From: JAVVEW01 sp032251045
GTDB lineage: Bacteria; Pseudomonadota; Gammaproteobacteria; Methylococcales; Methylomonadaceae
Direction of reading: 5' to 3'
Length of the DNA: 19,034 nucleotides
NCBI GenBank assembly: GCA_032251045.1
Contig: JAVVEW010000045.1
Span: 1-19,034, forward strand
Shown: positions 1 through 6,707 of the stretch, piece after piece
Position numbering within the stretch: position 1 is the stretch's first letter
Layout: the number at the start of each line of letters is the position of its first letter
The notes under the pieces: model-generated
Databases searched by the model: none
Told to the model about the DNA's origin: nothing
Seen by the model: the letters and a program-made list of their open reading frames with translations, nothing else
Program-made: the position numbers and the translations under genes

Positions 1-716
1 CCGACAGGCCCTCCGACCACAAAATTTCCCGTCGGATTGATAAAATACTGGGTGTCTTTATGCAGCCATTCCTGAGGCAAAACATGCAGAATGATTTCAT
101 CCATCACCGCTTCATGGATTTGTTTCTGGCCGATTTCCGGTGAATGCTGGGTAGACAGAACCACCGCATCAATCGCTACCGGCTTATTGTTTTCATAGCG
201 GAACGTGACCTGGCTTTTCGCATCAGGACGCAGCCACGGCAAAGTTCTATTTTTACGAACCTCGGCTTGACGCTGAACCAATCGATGTGAATACGTAATC
301 GGCGCCGGCATCAGCACATCGGTTTCATCACTGGCATAACCAAACATCAAACCCTGGTCGCCGGCACCCTGTTCGTGATTGTCCGACTCATCAACACCCA
401 TGGCGATATCCGGCGATTGCTTGCCAATGGCATTCAAAACCGCACAGCTATGACCATCGAACCCGATGTCACCATTGTCATAGCCAATCTCACACAGAAC
501 ACCACGCACCAAGGCTTCGGTATCGACCCAGGCTTCGGTGGTAATTTCCCCGGCGATGATCACCATGCCGGTTTTTACCAGGGTTTCACAAGCCACTCTC
601 GATTTAGGATCCTGCGTCAGCAGTGCGTCTAAAACCGCATCGGAAATCTGATCGGCTACTTTGTCGGGATGACCCTCGGAAACCGATTCCGAGGTAAAAA
701 TAAAATCATTGCTCAC
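1..716 (-). CDS. metK: S-adenosylmethionine synthetase, N-terminal part (runs off left edge)
   Basis: Makes S-adenosylmethionine from methionine and ATP in the cytosol. About 238 residues are visible of a family that is usually 380-400 long, so the C-terminal third lies outside the window. Reading back from the start gives the family's GHPDK nucleotide-binding motif at residues 15-19 and GAGDQGLMFGYA at about 117-128, followed by a long colinear match to bacterial MetK. The start is a GTG at 714-716. I chose it because AAGGTGG sits 6 bases upstream and the residues after it (SNDFIFTSESVSEGHPDK) match the usual N-terminus. The nearest upstream ATG-like triplet is out of frame. The gene lies 215 bp downstream of the tRNA gene on the same strand. 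I see no strong promoter in that gap and no known SAM or SAH riboswitch core; a weak stem-loop is listed separately. Identification is firm. Confidence 0.96.
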   Translation of the reverse strand, partial: MSNDFIFTSESVSEGHPDKVADQISDAVLDALLTQDPKSRVACETLVKTGMVIIAGEITTEAWVDTEALVRGVLCEIGYDNGDIGFDGHSCAVLNAIGKQSPDIAMGVDESDNHEQGAGDQGLMFGYASDETDVLMPAPITYSHRLVQRQAEVRKNRTLPWLRPDAKSQVTFRYENNKPVAIDAVVLSTQHSPEIGQKQIHEAVMDEIILHVLPQEWLHKDTQYFINPTGNFVVGGPV

Positions 717-747
717 GCTTAACCACCTTGCGCTACTGTAATGGAAA

Positions 748-782
748 GATACTGACTGTCTGCTGACAACTTGAAAAGTATC
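748..782 (-). promoter_or_regulatory. Possible stem-loop in the metK leader
   Basis: On the minus strand GATACT (777-782) can pair with AGTATC (748-753), and inside it TGTC and GACA can pair around AGCA. The element ends 31 bases before the metK GTG. This is seen directly, but a 6-bp pairing over this distance can be chance. It does not look like a SAM or SAH riboswitch I recognise. Function is unknown. Confidence 0.2.
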
Positions 783-931
783 GGCATCAATGGCTGTCGG
801 CTCGAACCAGTAATGAAAGAGTTTATACCTTTCGCACTTCACATTCCGGTCGCGCCAGAGTGCGCCCTATAAGCAAGATACCGGTTAACGCTGGCATCCA
901 AACGGATAATGAATAACGATTGGCGATGAAA

Positions 932-1008
932 TGGTGGGCCCTGTAGGACTTGAACCTACGACCTGCCGATTATGAGTCGGTTGCTCTAACCAACTGAGCT
1001 AAGGGCCC
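932..1008 (-). tRNA. ileX: tRNA-Ile2 (CAU anticodon, lysidine-modified type)
   Basis: A complete 77-nt cloverleaf is readable on the minus strand: acceptor GGGCCCT pairing with AGGGCCC, D-arm GCTC/GAGC, anticodon loop CTCATAA (anticodon CAT), T-arm GTAGG/CCTAC with loop TTCAAGT, discriminator A and an encoded CCA. A CAT anticodon could mean initiator Met, elongator Met or Ile2. Base pairs C4-G69 and C5-G68 in the acceptor stem, reported determinants for the lysidine synthetase TilS, are present here. The overall sequence is much closer to E. coli tRNA-Ile2 than to its elongator tRNA-Met. The location downstream of rpoD also matches E. coli ileX. After modification of C34 it would read AUA codons. 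Position 27-43 is an A-C mismatch at the top of the anticodon stem. Elongator tRNA-Met remains the alternative. Confidence 0.88.
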
Positions 1009-1039
1009 TGACACTGAATGCAGTTTATGGCAATCAAGC

Positions 1040-1069
1040 ATTATAAATTGCATCTTGTTAAATTGCCAA
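1040..1069 (-). promoter_or_regulatory. Sigma-70 promoter of the tRNA-Ile2 gene
   Basis: On the minus strand TTGGCA (1064-1069) and a perfect TATAAT (1040-1045) are separated by 18 bp. Transcription would start near 1033 and leave a 5' leader of about 25 nt for RNase P to remove before the tRNA at 1008. This is the best sigma-70 promoter I see in the window. It gives the tRNA, and possibly metK behind it, expression independent of the rpoD operon. Confidence 0.75.
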
Positions 1070-1168
1070 ACCAAGAGAGTGGCTTTAAGGCCCGCCGCAA
1101 ACCCTTCCCTGCACTTATTGCGACCAGCTTCCAGCCATTCCGCTCGGTTTTAGGTTGCTGCCAACGGC

Positions 1169-2968
1169 TTATTCACCATCTAAAAAACAGCGCAACTGCT
1201 CGGAACGGGACGGGTGACGCAGTTTGCGCAAGGCTTTCGCTTCAATCTGACGAATACGCTCGCGGGTCACGTCGAATTGCTTACCGACTTCCTCCAGCGT
1301 GTGATCGGTATTCATGTTGATACCGAAACGCATACGCAACACTTTCGCCTCCCGTGCGGTCAGGCCGGACAGCACATTCTGGGTGGATTCGCGCAGCCCC
1401 GCAATGGTGGCGGAATCCACAGGCGACAGCACTTTAGGGTCTTCGATAAAATCACCCAAATGCGAATCTTCATCATCGCCAATCGGGGTTTCCATGGAAA
1501 TCGGCTCTTTGGCGATTTTCATGACTTTACGGATTTTATCTTCCGGCATTTCCATGCGTTCGGCTAGCTCTTCCGGGGTGGCTTCGCGGCCCATTTCCTG
1601 CAAAATCTGCCGGGAAATGCGGTTGAGCTTATTGATGGTTTCAATCATGTGCACCGGAATCCGAATAGTTCGGGCCTGGTCGGCAATCGAGCGGGTAATG
1701 GCCTGACGAATCCACCAGGTGGCATAAGTTGAAAACTTATAACCGCGCCGATATTCAAATTTATCAACTGCTTTCATCAAGCCGATATTGCCTTCCTGAA
1801 TCAAGTCCAGAAATTGCAGGCCACGGTTGGTGTATTTTTTGGCAATGGAAATGACCAGACGCAAATTGGCCTCGATCATTTCTTTTTTGGCACGCCTGAC
1901 TTTTGCTTCGCCAATGGACATGCGTCGATTGATGTCCTTGATGTCGGTGATTGACAAGCCGTAATCACTGGCCACTTCGGTTAATCTTTTCTGAGCCCTT
2001 TGAATATCATCGACATACTCGGCCAGGCGTGCCGACTTGTCAGCCGGCAATGCCGCTTGCAGGCGATGCTCTAAATCAACATCATCCTCGTGACCGACAT
2101 AGGCGGATATAAAGCTTTGCTTGTCCATCCCGCACCGGTCCACGCAAAGCGTCAACAGCACTTTTTCCTGGCTACGGATTTCCTGCATCGCACCGGGAAT
2201 CATGCTCGTCATCGTCTTGAGAAATTGCGGCGCCCATTTGAACTCCAGGAACAATGCCGCCAGCTCATCCAGTTTTTTACCGACCTTGGCATCGGTATAG
2301 CCGTTCTTTTTAATGGCAGTCGCCACGCTGCGCCACAACTTGCGCAATGCCTCGACCTTAACGGTCACCTCTTCCAGATTCAGCCCCTTGTCCTCATCAT
2401 CTGCCGGCGTTTCGGAATCGCTGTCATCACTTGAGGCACTGAAATCCGGCTCTGACAAGTCAACAAAGCCCGAAATCATGTCATTCAGGCGCGTACCGCC
2501 TTCTTCACTGGAAATGCTGTCAAACTTATTCAGAAAATGTTCGACAACTTTGCAGGAACGCGCAATGGCTTTGATAACTTGTTGCTGGCCTTCCTCGATA
2601 CGCTTGGCGATTTTAAGCTCTTCATCACGACTTAACAGCTCAACCGAACCCATCTCGCGCATATACATACGCACTGGGTCGGTGGTGCGGCCAAATTCAC
2701 TATCGACCGACGCCAGCGCCGCGACATCATCTTCATCATCATCGCTGGCTACCGCGCCCTCAGCAATCAGCGTATCCTCATCATCTGGCGCATCCTCGTA
2801 GACCTGAATCCCCATGTCATTGATCATGGCGATAAAGTCCTCAATTTGCTCCGGGTCGGCAATATCGCTGGGCAAATGATCGTTGATTTCGGCGTAAGTC
2901 AAATAACCTTTAACCTTACCGCGTGCGATCAGTTGTTTAAGCTGCGATTGCTGTTGTTCTTCATTCAT
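1169..2968 (-). CDS. rpoD: RNA polymerase primary sigma factor RpoD (sigma-70)
   Basis: Primary sigma factor that directs core RNA polymerase to housekeeping promoters. It is 599 residues, close to the usual 600-615. An acidic region 1.1 fills about residues 1-90. Region 1.2 begins near 97 (DPVRMYMREMGSVELLSRDEE). A long non-conserved insert follows, as in proteobacterial RpoD. Region 2, near 360-440, contains the core-binding and -10 recognition sequence (YKFSTYATWWIRQAITR). The region 4 helix-turn-helix is at about 558-583 (VTRERIRQIEAKALRKL). The ATG at 2966-2968 has GGAAAGA about 7 bases upstream. It is the last gene of the rpsU-yqeY-dnaG-rpoD operon, separated from dnaG by 69 bp that contain a terminator-like hairpin, so its dose may be set separately from dnaG. 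No mug gene follows, unlike E. coli; the tRNA gene is next. Identification is certain. Confidence 0.99.
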   Translation of the reverse strand: MNEEQQQSQLKQLIARGKVKGYLTYAEINDHLPSDIADPEQIEDFIAMINDMGIQVYEDAPDDEDTLIAEGAVASDDDEDDVAALASVDSEFGRTTDPVRMYMREMGSVELLSRDEELKIAKRIEEGQQQVIKAIARSCKVVEHFLNKFDSISSEEGGTRLNDMISGFVDLSEPDFSASSDDSDSETPADDEDKGLNLEEVTVKVEALRKLWRSVATAIKKNGYTDAKVGKKLDELAALFLEFKWAPQFLKTMTSMIPGAMQEIRSQEKVLLTLCVDRCGMDKQSFISAYVGHEDDVDLEHRLQAALPADKSARLAEYVDDIQRAQKRLTEVASDYGLSITDIKDINRRMSIGEAKVRRAKKEMIEANLRLVISIAKKYTNRGLQFLDLIQEGNIGLMKAVDKFEYRRGYKFSTYATWWIRQAITRSIADQARTIRIPVHMIETINKLNRISRQILQEMGREATPEELAERMEMPEDKIRKVMKIAKEPISMETPIGDDEDSHLGDFIEDPKVLSPVDSATIAGLRESTQNVLSGLTAREAKVLRMRFGINMNTDHTLEEVGKQFDVTRERIRQIEAKALRKLRHPSRSEQLRCFLDGE

Positions 2969-2992
2969 GATCAGTCTTTCCGCCGAATTGAT

Positions 2993-3014
2993 AAAAAACG
3001 CGCAACATAGCGCG
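2993..3014 (-). terminator. Intrinsic terminator-like hairpin between dnaG and rpoD
   Basis: On the minus strand CGCGC (3010-3014) pairs with GCGCG (2999-3003) around a 6-nt loop (TATGTT), followed at once by six T residues (2993-2998). A short AU-rich stretch lies just upstream (about 3019-3035). It is inside the operon rather than at its end, so it most likely acts as a partial terminator or as a processing and stability element. In E. coli the operon has an internal terminator between rpsU and dnaG and an RNase E site between dnaG and rpoD. Read-through efficiency cannot be judged from sequence. Confidence 0.6.
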
Positions 3015-3037
3015 CCGTTCTCTATATTAAGAATAGG

Positions 3038-4759
3038 TTACTGACGCGAAGACGCCAGCAATTCTTTGAGTCGTAGCCGCTCAGATTCCGTCAACGACCG
3101 TTGCCTGGCCTGCTCCAGCAACAGTTCGACCGCCTGCTTGCGCGAGGATTCCGACAGGCGGCTGAGCGCATCGGAAAATTCAGCGGCCATCCCTTCCTCA
3201 GGAATCGTCAAGGGTATTGCCATCAGCTTTTGAATGGTCGGCCAATGTTCGCTATCACGAAAATGCTCCAGTAACTGCGCTGCCGATGATATCCGGTAGG
3301 TGGTAATTTCCGCCATCACCTGTTGCAACAGCGCGGCTCCGGGGAAATGCCATTGTTGCCAGTCGGTATGCGCTCTGATTTGCTCGGCCAGCGCCGGGTC
3401 GCGCAATAATAATGCAATGACCAGACGTGCTGCAGAACGCTTGCCCCCCTGCGCCTCAGCCTGGCGAGCGCGACCGGAAGCTTGGCTACTGATGTGCCGC
3501 GCCGCATCGCTGACGCCACATAACGCGGTCAAGCGTTGAAACATTAACGCCCGGAAAGCGCTGACCGGCAGTTGACCGAGCAATTTGCCGCCATCCGCGC
3601 TCCATCGGGCGCGTTGCTCGACACTGACGCTTCCCGGTTCCGCACCATCGGTCAGCGTCTGAAAAAAAAAGTCTGACAATGGCAAGGCGGCTGCCAGCCT
3701 CGCTTGAAACGCCTCCACACCATCACTCCGAACATAATCATCCGGATCCTGCCCTTCCGGTAAGGTTAAAAACTTCACTTCACGCCCGGCCTGCAACAGT
3801 GGCATACTGGTTGTCATGGCGCGAACAGCCGCTTTTTGCCCGGCTGCATCACCATCAAAACAAAAAACCAACCCATGACATTGCCGAAACAGATGCTGGA
3901 TATGTTGCGGCGTTATCGCGGTACCCAGAGTCGCCACCACGCAGTTGACACCGGCACCCGCCAGCGCGATCACATCGACATACCCTTCCACCACCAGTAG
4001 CTGTTCAGGCCGGGACACGCGCTTCAACGCCTCAAACAACCCATAAACCTCCCGGCTTTTAGAAAATATCGGCGTTTCTGGAGAATTCAAGTATTTAGGC
4101 AGAGCATCATCCAATACTCGCCCTCCCAAGGCGATAACTCGACCGCGCTTATCCCGAATAGGAAAAATCAGCCGATTCCGGAACCGGTCATAAGCCTTAT
4201 GATCGTCGCGCTCAACAATCAAGCCCGCCTTTGCCAACAGGGCACGGTCAAAGCGTTCCAACAGCGTCTGCCACGCTTCAGGCGCATAACCTAGCTCAAA
4301 CTCCGCCGCCACCTCCGCGCCCAGACCACGACGCTCAAGATAAGCGCGTGCACCGGCCCCTTCAGGGCGGGTCAGACACTGACGATAAAACGCCGCAACC
4401 TCTGCCATCAGCGCGTACAAAGGCGTCAACTGGTCGCTTTGCGCAGCCTTGCCACCGGCCTCTTTCGGCACAACCAAACCTATCGAGCCGGCTAAATCTT
4501 CAACCGCCTCAACAAAATCCAGATGTTGATAATGGATTAAAAAAGAAATGGCATTGCCGCTGGCACCACAGCCAAAACAATAATATAGCTGCTTGCTGGG
4601 ATTGACGTTAAAGCTGGGTGTTTTTTCGTCGTGGAACGGGCAGCGAGCCACAAAACTCGCGCCCTGCTTTTTGAGGGGCACAAAACGCCGAACCAGATCA
4701 ACCAGGTCGACCCGATTCAGCAAATCATCGATAAAATCCTTGGGTATAAAGCCAGACAC
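3038..4759 (-). CDS. dnaG: DNA primase DnaG
   Basis: Synthesises RNA primers at the replication fork and is recruited by the DnaB helicase. It is 573 residues, near E. coli's 581. The N-terminal zinc-binding domain shows C40, H43, C61 and C64 (CPFHDEKTPSF ... YYCFGC). The catalytic TOPRIM core has E258 and D262 in VVEGYVDVIAL and the FDGDAAGQKA motif with D302 and D304. The C-terminal third (about 430-573) is the less conserved helicase-interaction domain. The start is a GTG at 4757-4759, five bases after the yqeY stop codon and with no clear Shine-Dalgarno sequence. That suggests weak initiation dependent on coupling to yqeY, which suits the low copy number known for primase. rpoD follows. 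Identification is certain; the GTG start is supported by the following SGFIPKDFIDDLL, typical of the family. Confidence 0.99.
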   Translation of the reverse strand: MSGFIPKDFIDDLLNRVDLVDLVRRFVPLKKQGASFVARCPFHDEKTPSFNVNPSKQLYYCFGCGASGNAISFLIHYQHLDFVEAVEDLAGSIGLVVPKEAGGKAAQSDQLTPLYALMAEVAAFYRQCLTRPEGAGARAYLERRGLGAEVAAEFELGYAPEAWQTLLERFDRALLAKAGLIVERDDHKAYDRFRNRLIFPIRDKRGRVIALGGRVLDDALPKYLNSPETPIFSKSREVYGLFEALKRVSRPEQLLVVEGYVDVIALAGAGVNCVVATLGTAITPQHIQHLFRQCHGLVFCFDGDAAGQKAAVRAMTTSMPLLQAGREVKFLTLPEGQDPDDYVRSDGVEAFQARLAAALPLSDFFFQTLTDGAEPGSVSVEQRARWSADGGKLLGQLPVSAFRALMFQRLTALCGVSDAARHISSQASGRARQAEAQGGKRSAARLVIALLLRDPALAEQIRAHTDWQQWHFPGAALLQQVMAEITTYRISSAAQLLEHFRDSEHWPTIQKLMAIPLTIPEEGMAAEFSDALSRLSESSRKQAVELLLEQARQRSLTESERLRLKELLASSRQ

Positions 4760-4764
4760 CCGGC

Positions 4765-5268
4765 TTACGAGCCTAACCGTGTCTTGATTTTTGCGCTGAT
4801 CACTGCCATATCGGCCCGTCCCTGCATAGGCTCACGCAACAGCGCCATCACCTTACCCATATCCTGCATAGAGCTTGCGCCGCTACTGGCTATTGCGGCT
4901 TCGATTGCCTGGTCGATTTCAGCATCGCTTAAGGGCTGAGGCAAAAAGGTCTTGATGACCTCAATTTCCGCGTTTTCCTGAGCCGCCAAATCTTCACGCC
5001 CGGCAGCCTGGTACTGGCGACAGGATTCACGTCGTTGCTTGACCATTTTATCCAGCACACTCAGCACTACTGCATCGGCAAGTTCGATTTTCTCATCGAT
5101 TTGCTTTTGCTTGAGTGCTGCAAGCATCAGCCGAATGACTGCCAAGCGCGCTTTATCACGCGCCTTCATAGCCTCTTTCATGGCCAGACTAATCGCTTCG
5201 TACAATGTTAGCTCAGTGGCGGTCTGATGCGGGCTTTGTTTACCTGCTGCAGGCGAAGCTTCGGTCAT
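4765..5268 (-). CDS. yqeY: GatB/YqeY domain protein
   Basis: Small cytosolic protein of 167 residues whose fold matches the helical tail of the GatB subunit of tRNA-dependent amidotransferase. Its own function is not well established; a link to tRNA or translation is inferred from the GatB similarity. Family hallmarks are visible: KARDKARLAVIRLMLAALKQKQID near the start, KQRRESCRQYQAAGREDLAAQE in the middle, EIEVIKTFLPQPLSDAEID and the closing DMGKVMALL and GRADMAVISAKIK. It has about 20 residues more at the N-terminus (MTEASPAAGKQSPHQ) than the usual ~148-residue form, so translation might begin later, but no internal start has a better ribosome site. It starts 13 bp after rpsU ends and stops 5 bp before dnaG, so the three are almost certainly co-transcribed. 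The same insertion between rpsU and dnaG is known in Pseudomonas. Confidence 0.93.
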   Translation of the reverse strand: MTEASPAAGKQSPHQTATELTLYEAISLAMKEAMKARDKARLAVIRLMLAALKQKQIDEKIELADAVVLSVLDKMVKQRRESCRQYQAAGREDLAAQENAEIEVIKTFLPQPLSDAEIDQAIEAAIASSGASSMQDMGKVMALLREPMQGRADMAVISAKIKTRLGS

Positions 5269-5281
5269 TATTTCAAGGCAT

Positions 5282-5515
5282 TCACAGTTGTGGACGACCG
5301 CGGCGCAGATTTTTCAGCGCATAACGTTCGCGGGCCAGTTTTTTCAGGTGGCGTTTAACAGCGGCCGCACCCTTACGCTTACGCTCAGTAGTGGGCTTTT
5401 CGTAAAACTCGCGGCGGCGAACCTCGGCCAGGACACCGGCACGTTCGCAAGCACGCTTAAAGCGGCGAATTGCAATATCAAATGGTTCGTTTTCTTTGAC
5501 TTTGACTGAAGGCAT
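5282..5515 (-). CDS. rpsU: 30S ribosomal protein S21
   Basis: Small basic ribosomal protein that binds the 30S platform near the anti-Shine-Dalgarno end of 16S rRNA and helps initiation. It is 77 residues, slightly longer than E. coli's 71. The conserved core is unmistakable: VKVKENEPFDIAIRRFKRACE, AGVLAEVRRREFYEKPT and ERKRKGAAAVKRHLKKLARE. The tail diverges and ends RRGRPQL. It is the promoter-proximal gene of the rpsU-yqeY-dnaG-rpoD operon and is divergent from tsaD, an arrangement conserved in Gammaproteobacteria. AGAGAA lies about 8 bases ahead of the ATG. Unlike E. coli, no terminator separates it from the next gene, which starts 13 bp later, so control of downstream genes must lie elsewhere. 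Confidence 0.98.
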   Translation of the reverse strand: MPSVKVKENEPFDIAIRRFKRACERAGVLAEVRRREFYEKPTTERKRKGAAAVKRHLKKLARERYALKNLRRGRPQL

Positions 5516-5603
5516 TCGTTAAATTCTCTGTTAATCTGACTTACGTTCTTAAGTGGATGAAGACGAGCACGTAGCACCCGCCGCAGTGGGAAAATAATTT
5601 TTC

Positions 5604-5609
5604 ATTATA
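5604..5609 (-). promoter_or_regulatory. Probable -10 box of the rpsU operon promoter
   Basis: A perfect TATAAT reads on the minus strand in an AT-rich stretch between the divergent rpsU and tsaD. A start point near 5597 would give a leader of about 80 nt before the rpsU ATG. The -35 side is poor (T-rich, no TTGACA at 16-18 bp), so the promoter may need an upstream AT element or an activator. The leader contains a short possible CAC/GTG stem but no clear known element. No convincing tsaD promoter is visible on the other strand. Confidence 0.45.
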
Positions 5610-5640
5610 AAGCCATATTCAATTAAAAATAAAGCCCTTC

Positions 5641-6684
5641 ATGTATATTTTAGGTATAGAAACCTCTTGCGACGACACTGGCGTGGCTATTTATCACGCG
5701 CAGCGCGGCCTGCTCAGTCACCTTCTACATAGCCAGAATCATGTACATCGCGAATACGGCGGCGTGGTTCCAGAGCTTGCCTCCCGCGATCATTTGCGCC
5801 GGCTGACACCGCTGATCGAGGCCTGTCTGACCGATGCGGACATACAGCAACGTGACCTGGATGGCATTGCCTATACCGCAGGCCCCGGCTTGATGGGTGC
5901 GCTACTGGTTGGCGCGTCACAAGCAGTCGCTATGGCGTGGGCATTGAACATTCCGGTGCTGGGCGTGCATCACATGGAAGGCCATTTACTGGCGCCGATG
6001 CTGGAACCGAACCCGCCACACTTTCCTTTTCTGGCGCTGTTGATTTCCGGCGGCCATACTCAGCTGATTGCCGTTCAAGGCATAGGTCATTACCAATTGC
6101 TGGGCGAGTCGGTCGATGATGCGGCCGGCGAAGCCTTCGATAAAACCGCCAAACTACTGGGCTTAAGCTATCCCGGAGGCCCTAAACTGGCGCAACTGGC
6201 CGATAGCGGCACGGCGTTCGATTCAGGTTTTCCAAGACCGATGACCGACCGTCCCGGATTAGATTTTAGCTTCAGCGGCCTGAAGACCTATACTCTGAAC
6301 TATCTCAATCAGGCCCCCTTAACCGATGCGCGGCGGGCATTTATCGCCCGATCGTTTCAAGAAGCCGTCGCCGACACTTTGGCGCTGAAATGCCGCCGTG
6401 CGCTTAAACAAACGGGCCTCAAAACGCTGGTTGTCGCCGGTGGCGTCAGCGCCAACCGGTGTATTCGTGACAAATTGACTAATCTGACACAGCGCGCAGG
6501 TGTCAGTCTGCATTTCCCGCGCCTGGAATTTTGTACTGACAATGGCGCCATGATCGCCTATGCCGGCTATCAACGCCTGGCTTCGGGTCAACGCCAACCC
6601 TCAGGTATTTTTGCCCGACCACGCTGGCCGATCAGCGAACTGTCACCCTTGCCCAATTCGCCAACGCAGGCTTATCTTGACTAA
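5641..6684 (+). CDS. tsaD: tRNA N6-threonylcarbamoyladenosine (t6A37) transferase TsaD
   Basis: Transfers threonylcarbamoyl from TC-AMP to A37 of ANN-reading tRNAs, working with TsaB and TsaE in the cytosol. It is 347 residues, about the usual 337-345. It opens with the ASKHA-fold signature MYILGIETSCDDTGVAIY. The metal-binding HMEGH motif is at 111-115 and a further metal ligand D300 sits in CTDNGAMIAYAG. VDDAAGEAFDKTAKLLGL and VVAGGVSANRCIRD are also characteristic. The start ATG at 5641 begins exactly at the conserved N-terminus; the ribosome site is weak and the upstream region AT-rich. It is divergent from rpsU by 125 bp, and the fumarase gene starts 23 bp downstream, so the two probably share a transcript. 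The tRNA-Ile2 in this window reads AUA and is itself an expected t6A substrate. Confidence 0.99.
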   Translation: MYILGIETSCDDTGVAIYHAQRGLLSHLLHSQNHVHREYGGVVPELASRDHLRRLTPLIEACLTDADIQQRDLDGIAYTAGPGLMGALLVGASQAVAMAWALNIPVLGVHHMEGHLLAPMLEPNPPHFPFLALLISGGHTQLIAVQGIGHYQLLGESVDDAAGEAFDKTAKLLGLSYPGGPKLAQLADSGTAFDSGFPRPMTDRPGLDFSFSGLKTYTLNYLNQAPLTDARRAFIARSFQEAVADTLALKCRRALKQTGLKTLVVAGGVSANRCIRDKLTNLTQRAGVSLHFPRLEFCTDNGAMIAYAGYQRLASGQRQPSGIFARPRWPISELSPLPNSPTQAYLD

Positions 6685-6707
6685 AACCACCTCAGCAGAG
6701 ACTCGCC

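Noticed and set aside
717..931. SAM or SAH riboswitch upstream of metK
   Set aside because: No known conserved core could be read on the transcribed strand.
1018..1706. Plus-strand open frames over the rpoD 3' half and the tRNA leader
   Set aside because: They are antisense to rpoD and the tRNA promoter, with no ribosome sites or family features.
4231..4605. Open frame of 124 codons antisense to dnaG
   Set aside because: Pro/Gln-rich shadow of a conserved primase; no start signal.
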